From Lentisphaeria bacterium (GTDB lineage: Bacteria; Verrucomicrobiota; Lentisphaeria; Victivallales; Victivallaceae): DNA of 64,000 nt. This document shows positions 23,907 to 32,977 of the stretch, one piece after another; the stretch's first letter is position 1; each line of letters starts with the position of its first letter. Location of the stretch: contig JAFSTC010000102.1 of the NCBI GenBank assembly GCA_017450705.1, forward strand, positions 1 to 64,000. The letters are read 5' to 3'. The notes beneath the pieces were generated by a model. That model ran no database searches, was not told where the DNA came from, and saw only the letters and a program-made list of their open reading frames with translations. Made by a program: the position numbers and the translations under genes.

Positions 23907-26030
23907 TCACTTTCCGGCGGCGGGGGCCTCGACGATCAGGCGTCTTGCGGGCAGAAGTCCGGAGGCGCGGGACTTTCGGTACTTAGCCTGCCCCGTTTTC
24001 CGATCCTTGTACCGTTCACGGAACGTCATGCTGCAGACAAAGATCTGATTGACGGTGATCGGTTTCGCGTCCGCGGCGACGCGGATCGTCGCGGTGATCT
24101 GTCCCTTTTCCTTTTCGTATTTCACATCCTCGATCAGGACTCCCTGAGGCTGTTCGTGCAGTGCTATGCCGGTGAAGGTGAATTCGGCGGGGAGGTACTT
24201 CGGATTGGCCGTTTTCAAAGTTATGACCGTGCGGCTGCCGGGATACAGTTTGATCGCGGGAGGCGTCTTTTCCTTCCAGGAAAAATAACGGCTGGCCCAG
24301 TATCTGCCGTTGCGGGTCACGTAAAAGTCGCCCTCGCAGGGGATCAAATGGGTGTAGGCAAAAGCCTGCATGGCCTCTGTCCCGGGAACGACGGGCCGGG
24401 TGATGTTTCCGTCCGAGGCTTCGAGGCGGAAGGTCTGCCGCTGTCCGCGCTTGGCAGAAGCGCTGTCGAGGGTGAAAAACGCCCGTTCGCAGCCTGCGGG
24501 AACGGTGTTCTCGCCGACGATCCGATACCCGTCGGGACTGCGCAGAACGATCTTCACAGGGCCGGAAAAACCATCCAGTCGGTCCACGACGACGCTGAAG
24601 ATGCCGATCCCGCCGCACTCCACCACGGAGGGGCATCCGTAGGCGCGGAAATCCGGACGGGGGCGGTCGATGCGCAGATAGTACCTGTAATCGGGTCCCC
24701 CCGCGCCGGCGTTGTCGCGGACGACGGCCCGGTAACGGCCGGAAACCGGGGCCGTGAACATCACAGTGGGATCCATGTGCTGCATGACAAGTCCGATGCG
24801 GGGACGCCTGACGTCGTCGCACACGCAGATCCTTTTGCCGTCGGGATCGAAGATCTCGAGCAAGGCGTCCACGGGAGAGGCCAAGCGGCGCGCCCAAACG
24901 TCGGCGACGACCTGTTCCCCCTTCTCCGCATGAAAAGACCAGGCGCGGCAGGAACCGGGCTTGTCAAGCACGTCATCCACCACGGTCGGGATGCTCAGAC
25001 AGACTCCTTTCCCGGCCTTCGGGTCGATCTTCACCGGCGCGACGGCGAACTCGGGCGGCAGCAGCATTCCGTAGGGCCGCGGATTCCGGTCGATCTCGAT
25101 GCGGTAGACGAAATCCTCACGCCCGCGGTAGAGGGCGTCGCGCACCAGAAGGCGGTAACGGCCTGTGGCGGGAGCTTTGAAACACAGCACGGGATCGGGA
25201 TTGAAATACCGGTCGTCGGCGAGGGCCAGGCGGGAACCGTTCTCGTCGGTCACCTCCAGCACGGCCTGAAAGTGCCCGGGAACGCCGTCGCCGAGGAAAG
25301 GCTGGAGAACGCGCCCCTTGAGGTCGAAATACATGACGTCCCCCTTCTTCGCCTCGAAATCGAAACAGTCGGTCTCTCCCGGGCGGATCTGCCCGTTGAG
25401 CACACAGGGCCAGGTGAAGGAGCCGTTTTTCTTCTTCGACGGAGGGGGTTGATACCGCGGTTCGGCAAACTCCGGCGCCTTGCCGATGTAAAAAGGCATG
25501 GGGTTGCTGATCCAGCTGCCTCCGGCCAGACGCAGTTCCCGGCGTCCGGGAGAGGCCTCCGGGGCGATCTTGAACCTTACGATGACCCGCTGGGCGATGC
25601 TGGGACTCATCTGCAGAGAGTTCCGGGGGACGTAAAGGAAGTGGGTCACGAGTTCGTACTGGAGGGGGGACAATTCATTGAGTTTGCTGTACCACGCGCT
25701 GTGGTGCCAGTCGATCGTGGCATTCTCGCCCGTGGGCAGCGGCAGGAAACTTCTGTCGCCTTTTTCGATCTGACGGACCCAGCGGTGGAGGTAACGGCGC
25801 TGGGAAGAGGAGGGAACAGGCATCCCGGGGACGTTCTCGCAGACGACGTCGGAGATCCCGCCGCCGGTCAGGATGACACTGCGAACGCCGCCGAGGCCCT
25901 GCCCGCCGACGAGGATCTCCACCTCGCTCCCCGCGCGGCCCCCCGCCGGATAGAGATAGCCGATATACGCCGCGGAAAGCGATCCGCAGAGAACCGGAAC
26001 GACGAAGGTCAAAAAGCGTTTGAACGACAT
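23907..26030 (-). CDS. Exported PPC-domain protein of planctomycete/Lentisphaerae type
   Basis: A 707-residue protein with a signal peptide (residues 1-20, MSFKRFLTFVVPVLCGSLSA). An N-terminal Ig/IPT-like region (YIGYLYPAGGRAGSEVEILVGG) is followed by two or three bacterial pre-peptidase C-terminal (PPC) domains, e.g. GETDCFDFEAKKGDVMYFDL (about 220-340) and a second at about 350-460. In PVC bacteria such proteins are regularly found next to DUF1549/DUF1553 proteins. Here the DUF1549/1553 gene is divergent, with overlapping promoters. The molecular role is unknown; an envelope scaffold or partner is likely. It converges on the MTHFR fusion gene. The start has AGGAAG upstream. Confidence 0.75.
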   Translation of the reverse strand: MSFKRFLTFVVPVLCGSLSAAYIGYLYPAGGRAGSEVEILVGGQGLGGVRSVILTGGGISDVVCENVPGMPVPSSSQRRYLHRWVRQIEKGDRSFLPLPTGENATIDWHHSAWYSKLNELSPLQYELVTHFLYVPRNSLQMSPSIAQRVIVRFKIAPEASPGRRELRLAGGSWISNPMPFYIGKAPEFAEPRYQPPPSKKKNGSFTWPCVLNGQIRPGETDCFDFEAKKGDVMYFDLKGRVLQPFLGDGVPGHFQAVLEVTDENGSRLALADDRYFNPDPVLCFKAPATGRYRLLVRDALYRGREDFVYRIEIDRNPRPYGMLLPPEFAVAPVKIDPKAGKGVCLSIPTVVDDVLDKPGSCRAWSFHAEKGEQVVADVWARRLASPVDALLEIFDPDGKRICVCDDVRRPRIGLVMQHMDPTVMFTAPVSGRYRAVVRDNAGAGGPDYRYYLRIDRPRPDFRAYGCPSVVECGGIGIFSVVVDRLDGFSGPVKIVLRSPDGYRIVGENTVPAGCERAFFTLDSASAKRGQRQTFRLEASDGNITRPVVPGTEAMQAFAYTHLIPCEGDFYVTRNGRYWASRYFSWKEKTPPAIKLYPGSRTVITLKTANPKYLPAEFTFTGIALHEQPQGVLIEDVKYEKEKGQITATIRVAADAKPITVNQIFVCSMTFRERYKDRKTGQAKYRKSRASGLLPARRLIVEAPAAGK

Positions 26031-26070
26031 TTTTCAGCTTCCTGAAGAAAATTTTTCGGTTTTCTGTTTT

Positions 26071-26099
26071 ACAATAGCACGATCGAATCCAACTTTCAA
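26071..26099 (-). promoter_or_regulatory. Promoter of the PPC-domain gene
   Basis: Minus strand: TTGAAA, 17 bp, TATTGT. Its -35 directly abuts the -35 of the divergent promoter. Confidence 0.65.
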
Positions 26100-26128
26100 T
26101 TGAAAAAACGCGAAAACGTCATTATATT
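26100..26128 (+). promoter_or_regulatory. Promoter of the DUF1549/1553 gene
   Basis: TTGAAA, 17 bp, TATATT. Together with the divergent -35 it forms the palindrome TTTCAATTGAAA at 26094-26105. Confidence 0.7.
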
Positions 26129-26163
26129 TGTATAGGAGTGTTCATCACGCGAAAGGTTCATTC

Positions 26164-27735
26164 ATGCGCACGGTCAAAATTCGACTCACGGTCATCCTGC
26201 TCGCCGCCGCGGCGGCCGTCTTCTCGACGCCTCAGGAAAAACTCGACGCCCTGCTTCAGGAAAATCACCAACGCCACGGTCTCTCCCCGGTGGAACGGGT
26301 TTCGGACAACGCCTTTCTGCGGCGGGCGATGCTGGACGTCACGGGAAGACTGCCGACGATCACCGAGGTCCGCAAGTTCGCCGCGGACAAAGACGGGGAC
26401 AAGCGTGCGAAACTCATCGCCCGCCTGCTGGCCTCTCCCCGCTTCGCCGATGTGACGGCCATGCGTTTCGCCGACATGTTCCGGATCAAGTCGGAGTTCC
26501 CCATCAATCTGTGGCCCAACGCCGTCCAGAGTTATCACCGCTACTTCCGCGACGCAGTGATCGAAAACAGGCCGTGGAATAAGGTCGCCCGGGAACTGCT
26601 CACTTCTTCGGGAAGCAACTTCCGTGTGCCGGCGGCCAATTTCTTCCGCGCCGCGGCGGAGCGCACGCCGGAGGGTCTGGCCAAAGTCACCGCCCTCACC
26701 TTCATGGGGTTCAGGACGGGACGCCTGTCGCCGGAGGACCGCGCCAAATTCGCGGCCTTCTTCAGCCGCATCCGCTTCAAGAGCACGGACGAATGGAAAG
26801 AGGAGATCGTCTTCACCTCTCCGGATCCCGTCCGTGTGGAGGCCCGCACGCCCGATGGGAAGAGCTTCGACATCGACGCCCCCGCGACAGATCCCCGGAC
26901 CGTATTCGCCGACTGGCTCACGGCTCCGGGCAATCCCTTCTTCGCCCGGGCCTTCGTCAACCGCGTCTGGTACTGGCTGCTGGGAAGCGGCCTCGTCGAG
27001 CCGGCCGACGACATGCCCCTGCCGGGGGGGTTCTGGAGCGGCGTCTTTTCCGTGTTCACGCCCTCCGGCGACAACGCGGGGAACGAAAAGATCCTCGACT
27101 TTCTCGCCGAAGAATTCGAGAGATCCGGCTACGACATCAAAGGACTGTTTTCGCTCATCCTCAACTCCCGCGTCTACAACGCCGACTGGAAGACGCTCCC
27201 CGCCGAGCAGGAAAAGGCGGAAAAGTGTTTCGCCGTCTACAAAATGCGCCGTCTGGAGGCGGAGCTGCTCGTCGACGCCTACAGCCAGGTCCTGCATGCT
27301 CACGAGTCCTACAGCAGCGTCATCCCGGAACCCTTCACCTTTCTGCCGCAGAATACGCCCGCGGTCACCATCGCAGACGGCAGCATTTCCAGCCGTACGC
27401 TGGACAACTTCGGAAAACCCTCCCGGGATGCCGGGACCCTGGAGGAGAGGAACAATCAGATAACCCCCTCCCAACGGCTCTTTCTCCTGAATTCCAACTG
27501 GGTCTATCAGCGGACTCTCCAACTGCCGGGACGTCTCTTCCAGAGGCGCCGGATCTCCGACGACATCCGGATCGATGAACTGTACCTGACGATCCTTTCC
27601 CGCAAACCCACCCCCGAAGAGAAGAAAATCTTTTTCGCCTACCGCAAACGCCTGCCCGTAAAGATACGCGGACGGGCCTGGGGCGATTTGGCGTGGTGCC
27701 TCATCAACACCCAGGAGTTTCTCTACCATCACTGA
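26164..27735 (+). CDS. DUF1549 and DUF1553 domain-containing exported protein
   Basis: A 523-residue protein with a signal peptide (about residues 1-20). The N-terminal half carries DUF1549 features (FLRRAMLDVTGRLPT, LLASPRFADVTAMRFADM). The C-terminal half carries DUF1553 features (NPFFARAFVNRVWYWLLGSGLVEPADD, a LLVDAYSQVL stretch and the terminal LAWCLINTQEFLYHH). In planctomycetes these proteins often have N-terminal cytochrome c domains and a DUF1501 neighbour; both are missing here, and the protein is short for the family. The start ATG 26164 is chosen for the AAAGG before it and the clean signal peptide. Its partner is the divergent PPC-domain gene. Function is unknown. Confidence 0.85.
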   Translation: MRTVKIRLTVILLAAAAAVFSTPQEKLDALLQENHQRHGLSPVERVSDNAFLRRAMLDVTGRLPTITEVRKFAADKDGDKRAKLIARLLASPRFADVTAMRFADMFRIKSEFPINLWPNAVQSYHRYFRDAVIENRPWNKVARELLTSSGSNFRVPAANFFRAAAERTPEGLAKVTALTFMGFRTGRLSPEDRAKFAAFFSRIRFKSTDEWKEEIVFTSPDPVRVEARTPDGKSFDIDAPATDPRTVFADWLTAPGNPFFARAFVNRVWYWLLGSGLVEPADDMPLPGGFWSGVFSVFTPSGDNAGNEKILDFLAEEFERSGYDIKGLFSLILNSRVYNADWKTLPAEQEKAEKCFAVYKMRRLEAELLVDAYSQVLHAHESYSSVIPEPFTFLPQNTPAVTIADGSISSRTLDNFGKPSRDAGTLEERNNQITPSQRLFLLNSNWVYQRTLQLPGRLFQRRRISDDIRIDELYLTILSRKPTPEEKKIFFAYRKRLPVKIRGRAWGDLAWCLINTQEFLYHH

Positions 27736-27770
27736 TTTTTTGCCGCATCACCCCGAAAGGAAAAATCGCC

Positions 27771-28175
27771 ATGGACCTCCCGCGGAAAACCCTTCTCGCC
27801 GCATGCGTTGCCGCGATGCTGGGCGGCTGTGCCGCAACGCCTGAAGAAAAAGAGATCGTCCTCACCGAACAGGACGCCGGCCGAACGCTGGTCCTGGCGG
27901 CGGGGAAGTCTTTCACCGTCGACCTGAAAAGCAATCCCACCACCGGCTACCGGTGGCAGTCCGAACCGCCGCAGCCCGAAAAGGAGCTCCTCCATCTCGA
28001 ACGCGACGACTTCACCGCGCCGCCGGGGGAACTCTGCGGCGCGCCCGGGAGACAGCGTCTGACCTTTTCCGCCAGGAAGCCCGGTCAAACCACTCTGCGG
28101 CTGATCTACGTCCGCCCCTGGGAAAAACCGCCCCGGCCCGTCGCGGCGTTCCAGGTGCCCGTCACCGTAAAATAA
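27771..28175 (+). CDS. Chagasin-like (I42) cysteine-protease inhibitor lipoprotein
   Basis: A 134-residue protein. A lipoprotein signal with the lipobox LGGC (Cys19) anchors it to a membrane. The mature part is a chagasin fold: SNPTTGYRW (inhibitory loop), GAPGRQRLTF (second loop region, GxxG form) and IYVRPWE (RPW motif of the third loop). In chagasins these three loops fill the active-site cleft of papain-like proteases. A role in guarding the envelope against cysteine proteases fits. It lies 35 bp behind the DUF1549/1553 gene with its own ribosome site (GAAAGGA) and is probably co-transcribed. Confidence 0.85.
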   Translation: MDLPRKTLLAACVAAMLGGCAATPEEKEIVLTEQDAGRTLVLAAGKSFTVDLKSNPTTGYRWQSEPPQPEKELLHLERDDFTAPPGELCGAPGRQRLTFSARKPGQTTLRLIYVRPWEKPPRPVAAFQVPVTVK

Positions 28176-28241
28176 GAGAAGAGTACTGACCTGCCGGACC
28201 TGTCGAACGGGCCGTGTACGTCACACTTCTTCCCTCGGCGG

Positions 28242-29297
28242 CTAATTGAAGAGACGCCAGAGAGCGAGCAGACGGGGAGAAGCGGTCACGCAGTTTTCGG
28301 AACAGACAAGCTCCGCGTAAAGCCGCCCCAGAACGGAGACGACGGGAGGATCGAACATCGCGGCAAGGGGACGGACCCCGCGGGCACGTACCAGCCAGCG
28401 CAGCAGATTTTTCACGGATCTCTCGCCCTGAGCCGCACGGTGGAGCCCCCGGGAAACGTCGCCGCTGGAAGCCTCCGCGGGAACACCGGCGCAGCGGCAG
28501 ACGCAGGCAAGATAGAACCGGCGGCATCCGCGCCAGGCCTTGAGAGGATCGGGAGGCAGGATGATCTCCGGCTCCAGTTTCCAGTGGAAAGCTCTTTCGT
28601 AGAGGGCGGCCCAGTCGGCAGGGAGCCCCTCGCTGCGGACGAACCCGGCAAAGGCCTCCACGCGGTCCATCCCCCGCCAGCGGTAGAGACCGGAAGCCAG
28701 CAGAAGGGCGTCGCCGCCGCCGAGCACGGCCTTGTTCATGTTGCGGACGATGAAGTCGGGATCGTTCCTGTTTTCTTTGAGATATTCCCCGGCAAAGATC
28801 AGCCCCATGCCCCGGTTGAGGAGCAGCCGAACGGCTTCGGAACGGGGGATCCGGGCGGGCGAGAGCGGCGGGATCCAGTTTTCAAGGTCGGCTTCGCCCC
28901 AGACGGGGACCCAGCCCCGGCGCAGTTCCTGAAACATCAGGGTCGATGCCACGTTTTTCAGGGAAGAGATGTTTTTCGCGGGACCGAAGTCAACGGCGAT
29001 CCCCAAATCCTTTTCGCGGCGCGCCGAGAGCTGTTTCAGCGTTTCGCCGATCCGGGCGGCCGTCCGGGGATCGGCGTCGCGGGTGAAAACAAAAAAATCC
29101 AGATCGTTGTAAAGACGGCTTCCCACGGGCGTATGGAGGACGCCGCCCTCGCCCCGTCCGTAGCCGCCGCCGAGGACGACGGCCTGCAGACAAGGCAGAT
29201 GGAGGGCGTCGATCTCGGAAGCGATCCCGGCCAAAGTTCCGTCGAGGAGTTCCCCGAGCGCGGCGTCGGGAACGCCGGTGTAGCGGGCCCCCTTCAT
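28242..29297 (-). CDS. Nucleotidyltransferase-fold protein in the polysaccharide cluster
   Basis: A 351-residue protein. The N-terminal part has the polymerase-beta-like nucleotidyltransferase pattern: VLGGGYGRGEGG (about residues 43-54), then NDLDFFVF (about 69-76) carrying the metal-binding acidic pair, with a third acidic residue probably in IAVDFGP. The rest is helical and not recognised. Its start codon overlaps the stop of the upstream frameshifted gene (ATGA), so the two are translationally coupled. It ends the operon that starts with the PP2C phosphatase and the sugar transferase. Transfer of a nucleotidyl group to a sugar, lipid carrier or protein is possible; the substrate is unknown. 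Confidence 0.6.
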   Translation of the reverse strand: MKGARYTGVPDAALGELLDGTLAGIASEIDALHLPCLQAVVLGGGYGRGEGGVLHTPVGSRLYNDLDFFVFTRDADPRTAARIGETLKQLSARREKDLGIAVDFGPAKNISSLKNVASTLMFQELRRGWVPVWGEADLENWIPPLSPARIPRSEAVRLLLNRGMGLIFAGEYLKENRNDPDFIVRNMNKAVLGGGDALLLASGLYRWRGMDRVEAFAGFVRSEGLPADWAALYERAFHWKLEPEIILPPDPLKAWRGCRRFYLACVCRCAGVPAEASSGDVSRGLHRAAQGERSVKNLLRWLVRARGVRPLAAMFDPPVVSVLGRLYAELVCSENCVTASPRLLALWRLFN

Positions 29298-30558
29298 TTG
29301 CCGCTCTCCCCGCCAGGAGCAGACTCGGACGAGGATACGATGGGCGAAAGCACGAAGAGCCGTCTCAGCAGACTGTTGAACACGGTCGTCAATATATTGA
29401 ACACGCTGCGGTTGTAATAGAAGTACATGTCATCCATATTCCGCAGCGCCTCGGTCCTGTGAAGGAGCCACTGATCGGAGAAGCGGAAGGCGTACACGGG
29501 ATCGCTGCTGCCGTAACGCACCAGATGCGCCCTTCCGGTGATAACGGGCCAGCACTTGGGATAGACAGCAGGAAGTAGCGGAAAAACTCCAGCTTCTCCG
29601 CCTGCCGTCCGAAAAGCCGCGCCCCCAGATAAAGCGGCGCACCCGCGACGGCGATGAAAACGGCGAGGATGAATTCCGTGATGGAGAAACGGCTGACCTC
29701 ACGGGGCCGGGAACTTGCGGTCAGGAACTCGTCCTCCAGCTCAACGAATTCCCCCGTGGGGACGTCGATCACCCGGCTGCCGTCGATGATCTTGTCCTTG
29801 AAGAACATGAACTTGCCGATGTAGGTAAAGTCCATGATGACGGAGTGCTCCAAAACGGCATTCTCGTTGATGAGGACGTATTTCCCGGCAATGACCTGAC
29901 GGTTCAGCTCCACGCCCCGCTCCAGACGGACATGATCCGAAAGAAGCACGGGCTTCTCCAGTTTTCCTCCGGGCAAAATGATCACATTGGTCCCGAACAC
30001 ACACCCCTCTTTGTTGGAATAGCCCGGCAGATTGTAGATCCCCGGCTTCTCCAGCAGGCGGAAATTGAGGTCGAAATACGCCCGGAGCGAATCGATCCGC
30101 ATCAGGGGACAGAGGCACTCGTAAAGTTTCCCGCCGCGCAGGAGCCAGATGCCCGGCGGCTGCGGCTCGGGCATCGACTCCACCTCGCGCAGTTCGGAAA
30201 AGATCTGCCGGATGTCCGGAACGTCCGGCATCACCAGGCCCCAGACGATCATCAGATCGTCGGCGGGGATCTCTGGATGCGCCTCGAGGAGCTGACGGAT
30301 CGACCCGCAGGGACGGGTCTCGGGCAAATGGAGCCTGAGCGACCAGTATCCTCCCTGCCCCAGCCGGGCGGCCAGTTCGTCCCTGCGGTAGCAGTCGACG
30401 ATGAAGATATCGGACAACGCCTCCAGACAGGAACACTGATCGACGGCATGCCGGACCCAGCTTTTGCCGGCGATGGGCAGTTCGCCGGGGCTCCGCCGGG
30501 GAAAGTACTTGAGACACCACTCGTTGTCCTCGGGGCCGATGTAAAAACAGGCGTTCAT
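29294..30558 (-). pseudogene. Sugar nucleotidyltransferase/hexapeptide-like gene broken by a frameshift
   Basis: The upstream frame runs from ATG 30558: an N-terminal part like a degenerate NTP-transferase (ELPIAGKSWVRHAVDQC) and a left-handed beta-helix-like middle (FGTNVIILPGGKLEKPVLLS, AVLEHSVIMDFTYIGKF). A membrane-prone segment near residues 300-325 follows. After EKLEFFRYFL the frame degenerates. The sensible continuation (PKCWPVITGRAHLVRYG, FRFSDQWLLHRTEALRN) lies in another frame and ends at 29294, overlapping the next gene's ATG. One missing base restores about 421 codons. The run of five A at 29582-29586 (T in the mRNA) is the likeliest site. It could be a sequencing error, a true mutation or a minus-one frameshift. 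Confidence 0.75.
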
Positions 30559-30565
30559 GACCGCT

Positions 30566-31294
30566 TCAGTACGCTCCCTTGCCGCTGAGGATGGCCGGGA
30601 CCGTACGCAGAAGGATCCAGAGATCCGACATCAGCCCCCGGGAGCTGATGTACTGCTTGTCCAGACTCACCTGTTCGTTGAAGGGGATGTCGCTCCTGCC
30701 GGAGACCTGCCACAGGCAGGTGAGCCCCGGACGCACGTTCAGCCGCTTGCGGGCCTCGATGGAATACTCGGCCACTTCGGAGGGAACGGGCGGCCGGGGA
30801 CCGACCAGACTCATGTCGCCGAAAAGCACGTTGAGAAACTGCGGCAGTTCGTCCATGCTGGTCTTGCGCAGAATGCGGCCGATCGGCGTGATCCGGGGAT
30901 CGTTTTTCATCTTGAAGATCACCCCGTCCTTCGACTGGTTCTGAGACAGAAGCTCCTTCTTGCGCGCCTCGGCATCCACGTACATGCTGCGGAATTTGTA
31001 GAAACAGAAGTTGCGGCCGTACTGCCCCACGCGGATCTGAACGAAGAACACGGGGCCGGGAGACGTCAGCTTGATCAGCACGATCAATATCAGAAACAGC
31101 GGCGCAAGCACGATCAGGGCCGCCAGCGACAGGACGATGCCAAGAAAACGCTTGATGCCATGGGAAAGGATCACCGTGACCTGCCAGGCGCACAGATGCA
31201 GACTCAGCCTGGCCCGGGCCTTCTCGCGCGCGGCCATCTCGCTCTGCAGCATTCTGATCTGGGCTGCCAAAGATTCATGTCCCGCTTCAGACAT
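30566..31294 (-). CDS. Bacterial sugar transferase initiating exopolysaccharide synthesis (WcaJ/WbaP-like)
   Basis: A 242-residue polyprenyl-phosphate sugar-1-phosphate transferase. It has one membrane segment (about residues 52-80, FLGIVLSLAALIVLAPLFLI) and the catalytic domain of the family: SPGPVFFVQIRVG, FYKFRSMYVDAE, LRKTSMDELPQFLNVLFGDM, LVGPRPPVP and RPGLTCLWQVSGRS. It is the short monotopic type without the N-terminal multi-membrane region. It loads the first sugar of the repeat unit onto undecaprenyl phosphate. The ATG at 31294 follows GTGAGG; an upstream GTG overlaps that site and is rejected. It is 15 bp behind the PP2C gene. Confidence 0.9.
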   Translation of the reverse strand: MSEAGHESLAAQIRMLQSEMAAREKARARLSLHLCAWQVTVILSHGIKRFLGIVLSLAALIVLAPLFLILIVLIKLTSPGPVFFVQIRVGQYGRNFCFYKFRSMYVDAEARKKELLSQNQSKDGVIFKMKNDPRITPIGRILRKTSMDELPQFLNVLFGDMSLVGPRPPVPSEVAEYSIEARKRLNVRPGLTCLWQVSGRSDIPFNEQVSLDKQYISSRGLMSDLWILLRTVPAILSGKGAY

Positions 31295-31309
31295 GGTAAA
31301 AAACCTCAC

Positions 31310-32977
31310 TTATTGGGAATTGCACGGAATGACGAATATGGTTTCATTGAGCCCGCAATAGCGCTGCCGGCTGATCTTGGAAGCGATCTTGCTGATGATC
31401 GGGACGCCGCGTCCGGAAGAGGCCATCTCGTCGTTGAGCTGTTCCAGCGACTGCTCCGCCTTCTCCGGCAGGAGGAAATCGCCGCTCCACTCCCGGCCGT
31501 GGTCCCACACGATCAGTTTCAACTCTTTCTCGCAGGCGCAAATTTTGACCGCCATATACTCGTTGAGTTTCTCATACTCGCTCAAGCCGTGCACGATGAC
31601 ATTGACGAGGTACTCCTCGAGCAGAAGCTCCGCGCTGACGGCAAGGGCCTCGTCCCGACAGACCTCGCCGATAAAGGCGGAAGCCTTCACGCAGATGGCA
31701 TCGACGGCCTGCTTGTCGGCCGGGACCCGGCAGGAGAACACGTATTCCCGCTCCAGCAGCCGGGGCTTGCGAACGAGGATCAGCGAGAGATCGTCCTGCG
31801 GGTGAACGTACCCGAACTGCGCCAGGGAGTGCAGACAGCGGAAGGGAAGAGAGATGGATTTCTCCTCCTTCTTCGTCTCCTTCACCAGAATGGAGGCCAG
31901 ACGGCGGCACATGTCCATGTCCACGTACTTTTCGCCGTGCTTGTCCTTCGACAGGTCCATCAGGCCGTCGGAACTGAAGAGGAAGACGTCGGAATCGGAA
32001 AAATGGTACTCCACATCATCCTCCTCGGAGTAGACCTGATCCTTCATCAGGCCGAGGGGAACGCTGCCGTGCCGCTGCGGATTGATGTCCACGGGCTCCC
32101 CCGTTTCGCCGTCGAAGCAGATGACATCCATGTAACCGGAGTTCTGGTAGCGGATGCAGTTTTTCCCGAAGTCGATGAAGGCGATCAGCGTGCACATGTA
32201 GACGATGCTGTTGAGATGCTGACAGAAGAAATTGTTGATGTCCGAAGCGATCAGAGAGGGCCGCGTCGCCCGCTCCCTGTCGCGCATGAGATCCTGCTTC
32301 AGGAAGGACTGGATCGCCGTCATGGCCAGCGCGGAGTGGGTCCCGTGCCCCGAAACATCGCCGAAGATGAAGAGCGCCCGCTCCTCGTCCAGAGGCATCC
32401 AGCAGAAGAGGTCGCCGCTGACCTTCGTGAAGGGCTTGTAGAGACAGCTGAACTCGTATTTTTCGCTGAAATACACCCACGGCGGAAGCATCGCCTGCTG
32501 GAGCAGACTGGCAATGGACCAGTTCCGCGTTATCTTGGTCTTGAGCTGGTGAAGGGAGGACTCCGCGTGGCAGGACTCGATCATCTGGTCGATCTTGGCC
32601 AGAACGAGCTTTTTGTCCGCGTTTTCGGGAACGTAGTAGGAACGGGGATCCTCGGCGACCCGGCCGAGAAGACGGACATCCGAGCAGGAGAAAGCGGGGA
32701 TCATGAAAAGGATCGGCAGCAGACTGTCGGTCTTGCGGATCTTCCGGCGCAGAGGCATCCCCAGATCGACATCCGTGATGACCGCGTCGATCCTCTCCTG
32801 CCGGAGAATTTTCTGAGCGTCTTCGATTCCCGCGGCGCCCATGAGCGTCACATCGGTATCGGCAAAAAAGTTCTGCAGGGAAAACATGACCAGTTCGTTC
32901 CCGCCGGCCGCAAGGACCCGGCAATGCCTGTCGCTCATCGCGTCGGGAAACAGGTCATCGTGATCATAACTCGACAT
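31310..32977 (-). CDS. Pseudo-receiver / PP2C (SpoIIE-type) phosphatase / HATPase kinase-like regulator
   Basis: A 555-residue partner-switching regulator. Residues about 18-130 resemble a response-regulator receiver: the acceptor-like Asp69 is present (VITDVDLGMP) but the N-terminal acidic pair is missing. Residues about 150-405 are a SpoIIE-type PP2C phosphatase (SGDLF with Asp189, GDVSGHG with Asp207, SSDGLMD with Asp337, PQDDLS with Asp395/396). Residues about 415-555 are an RsbW/SpoIIAB-like ATPase domain (LLLEEYLVNVIVHG with N459, VWDHG with D492, SGRGVPII). The layout matches HsbR-type proteins. ATG 32977 is used because the promoter at 33076 lies downstream of the longer ORF start. 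It leads the sugar-transferase operon. A STAS gene lies at 39350. Confidence 0.85.
   Translation of the reverse strand: MSSYDHDDLFPDAMSDRHCRVLAAGGNELVMFSLQNFFADTDVTLMGAAGIEDAQKILRQERIDAVITDVDLGMPLRRKIRKTDSLLPILFMIPAFSCSDVRLLGRVAEDPRSYYVPENADKKLVLAKIDQMIESCHAESSLHQLKTKITRNWSIASLLQQAMLPPWVYFSEKYEFSCLYKPFTKVSGDLFCWMPLDEERALFIFGDVSGHGTHSALAMTAIQSFLKQDLMRDRERATRPSLIASDINNFFCQHLNSIVYMCTLIAFIDFGKNCIRYQNSGYMDVICFDGETGEPVDINPQRHGSVPLGLMKDQVYSEEDDVEYHFSDSDVFLFSSDGLMDLSKDKHGEKYVDMDMCRRLASILVKETKKEEKSISLPFRCLHSLAQFGYVHPQDDLSLILVRKPRLLEREYVFSCRVPADKQAVDAICVKASAFIGEVCRDEALAVSAELLLEEYLVNVIVHGLSEYEKLNEYMAVKICACEKELKLIVWDHGREWSGDFLLPEKAEQSLEQLNDEMASSGRGVPIISKIASKISRQRYCGLNETIFVIPCNSQ

Noticed and set aside
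23832-26045. Plus-strand frame of 737 codons antisense to the PPC-domain gene
   Set aside because: It is the GC-rich shadow of the minus-strand gene, which has a signal peptide, PPC domains and a promoter. The plus-strand frame starts inside the MTHFR gene.
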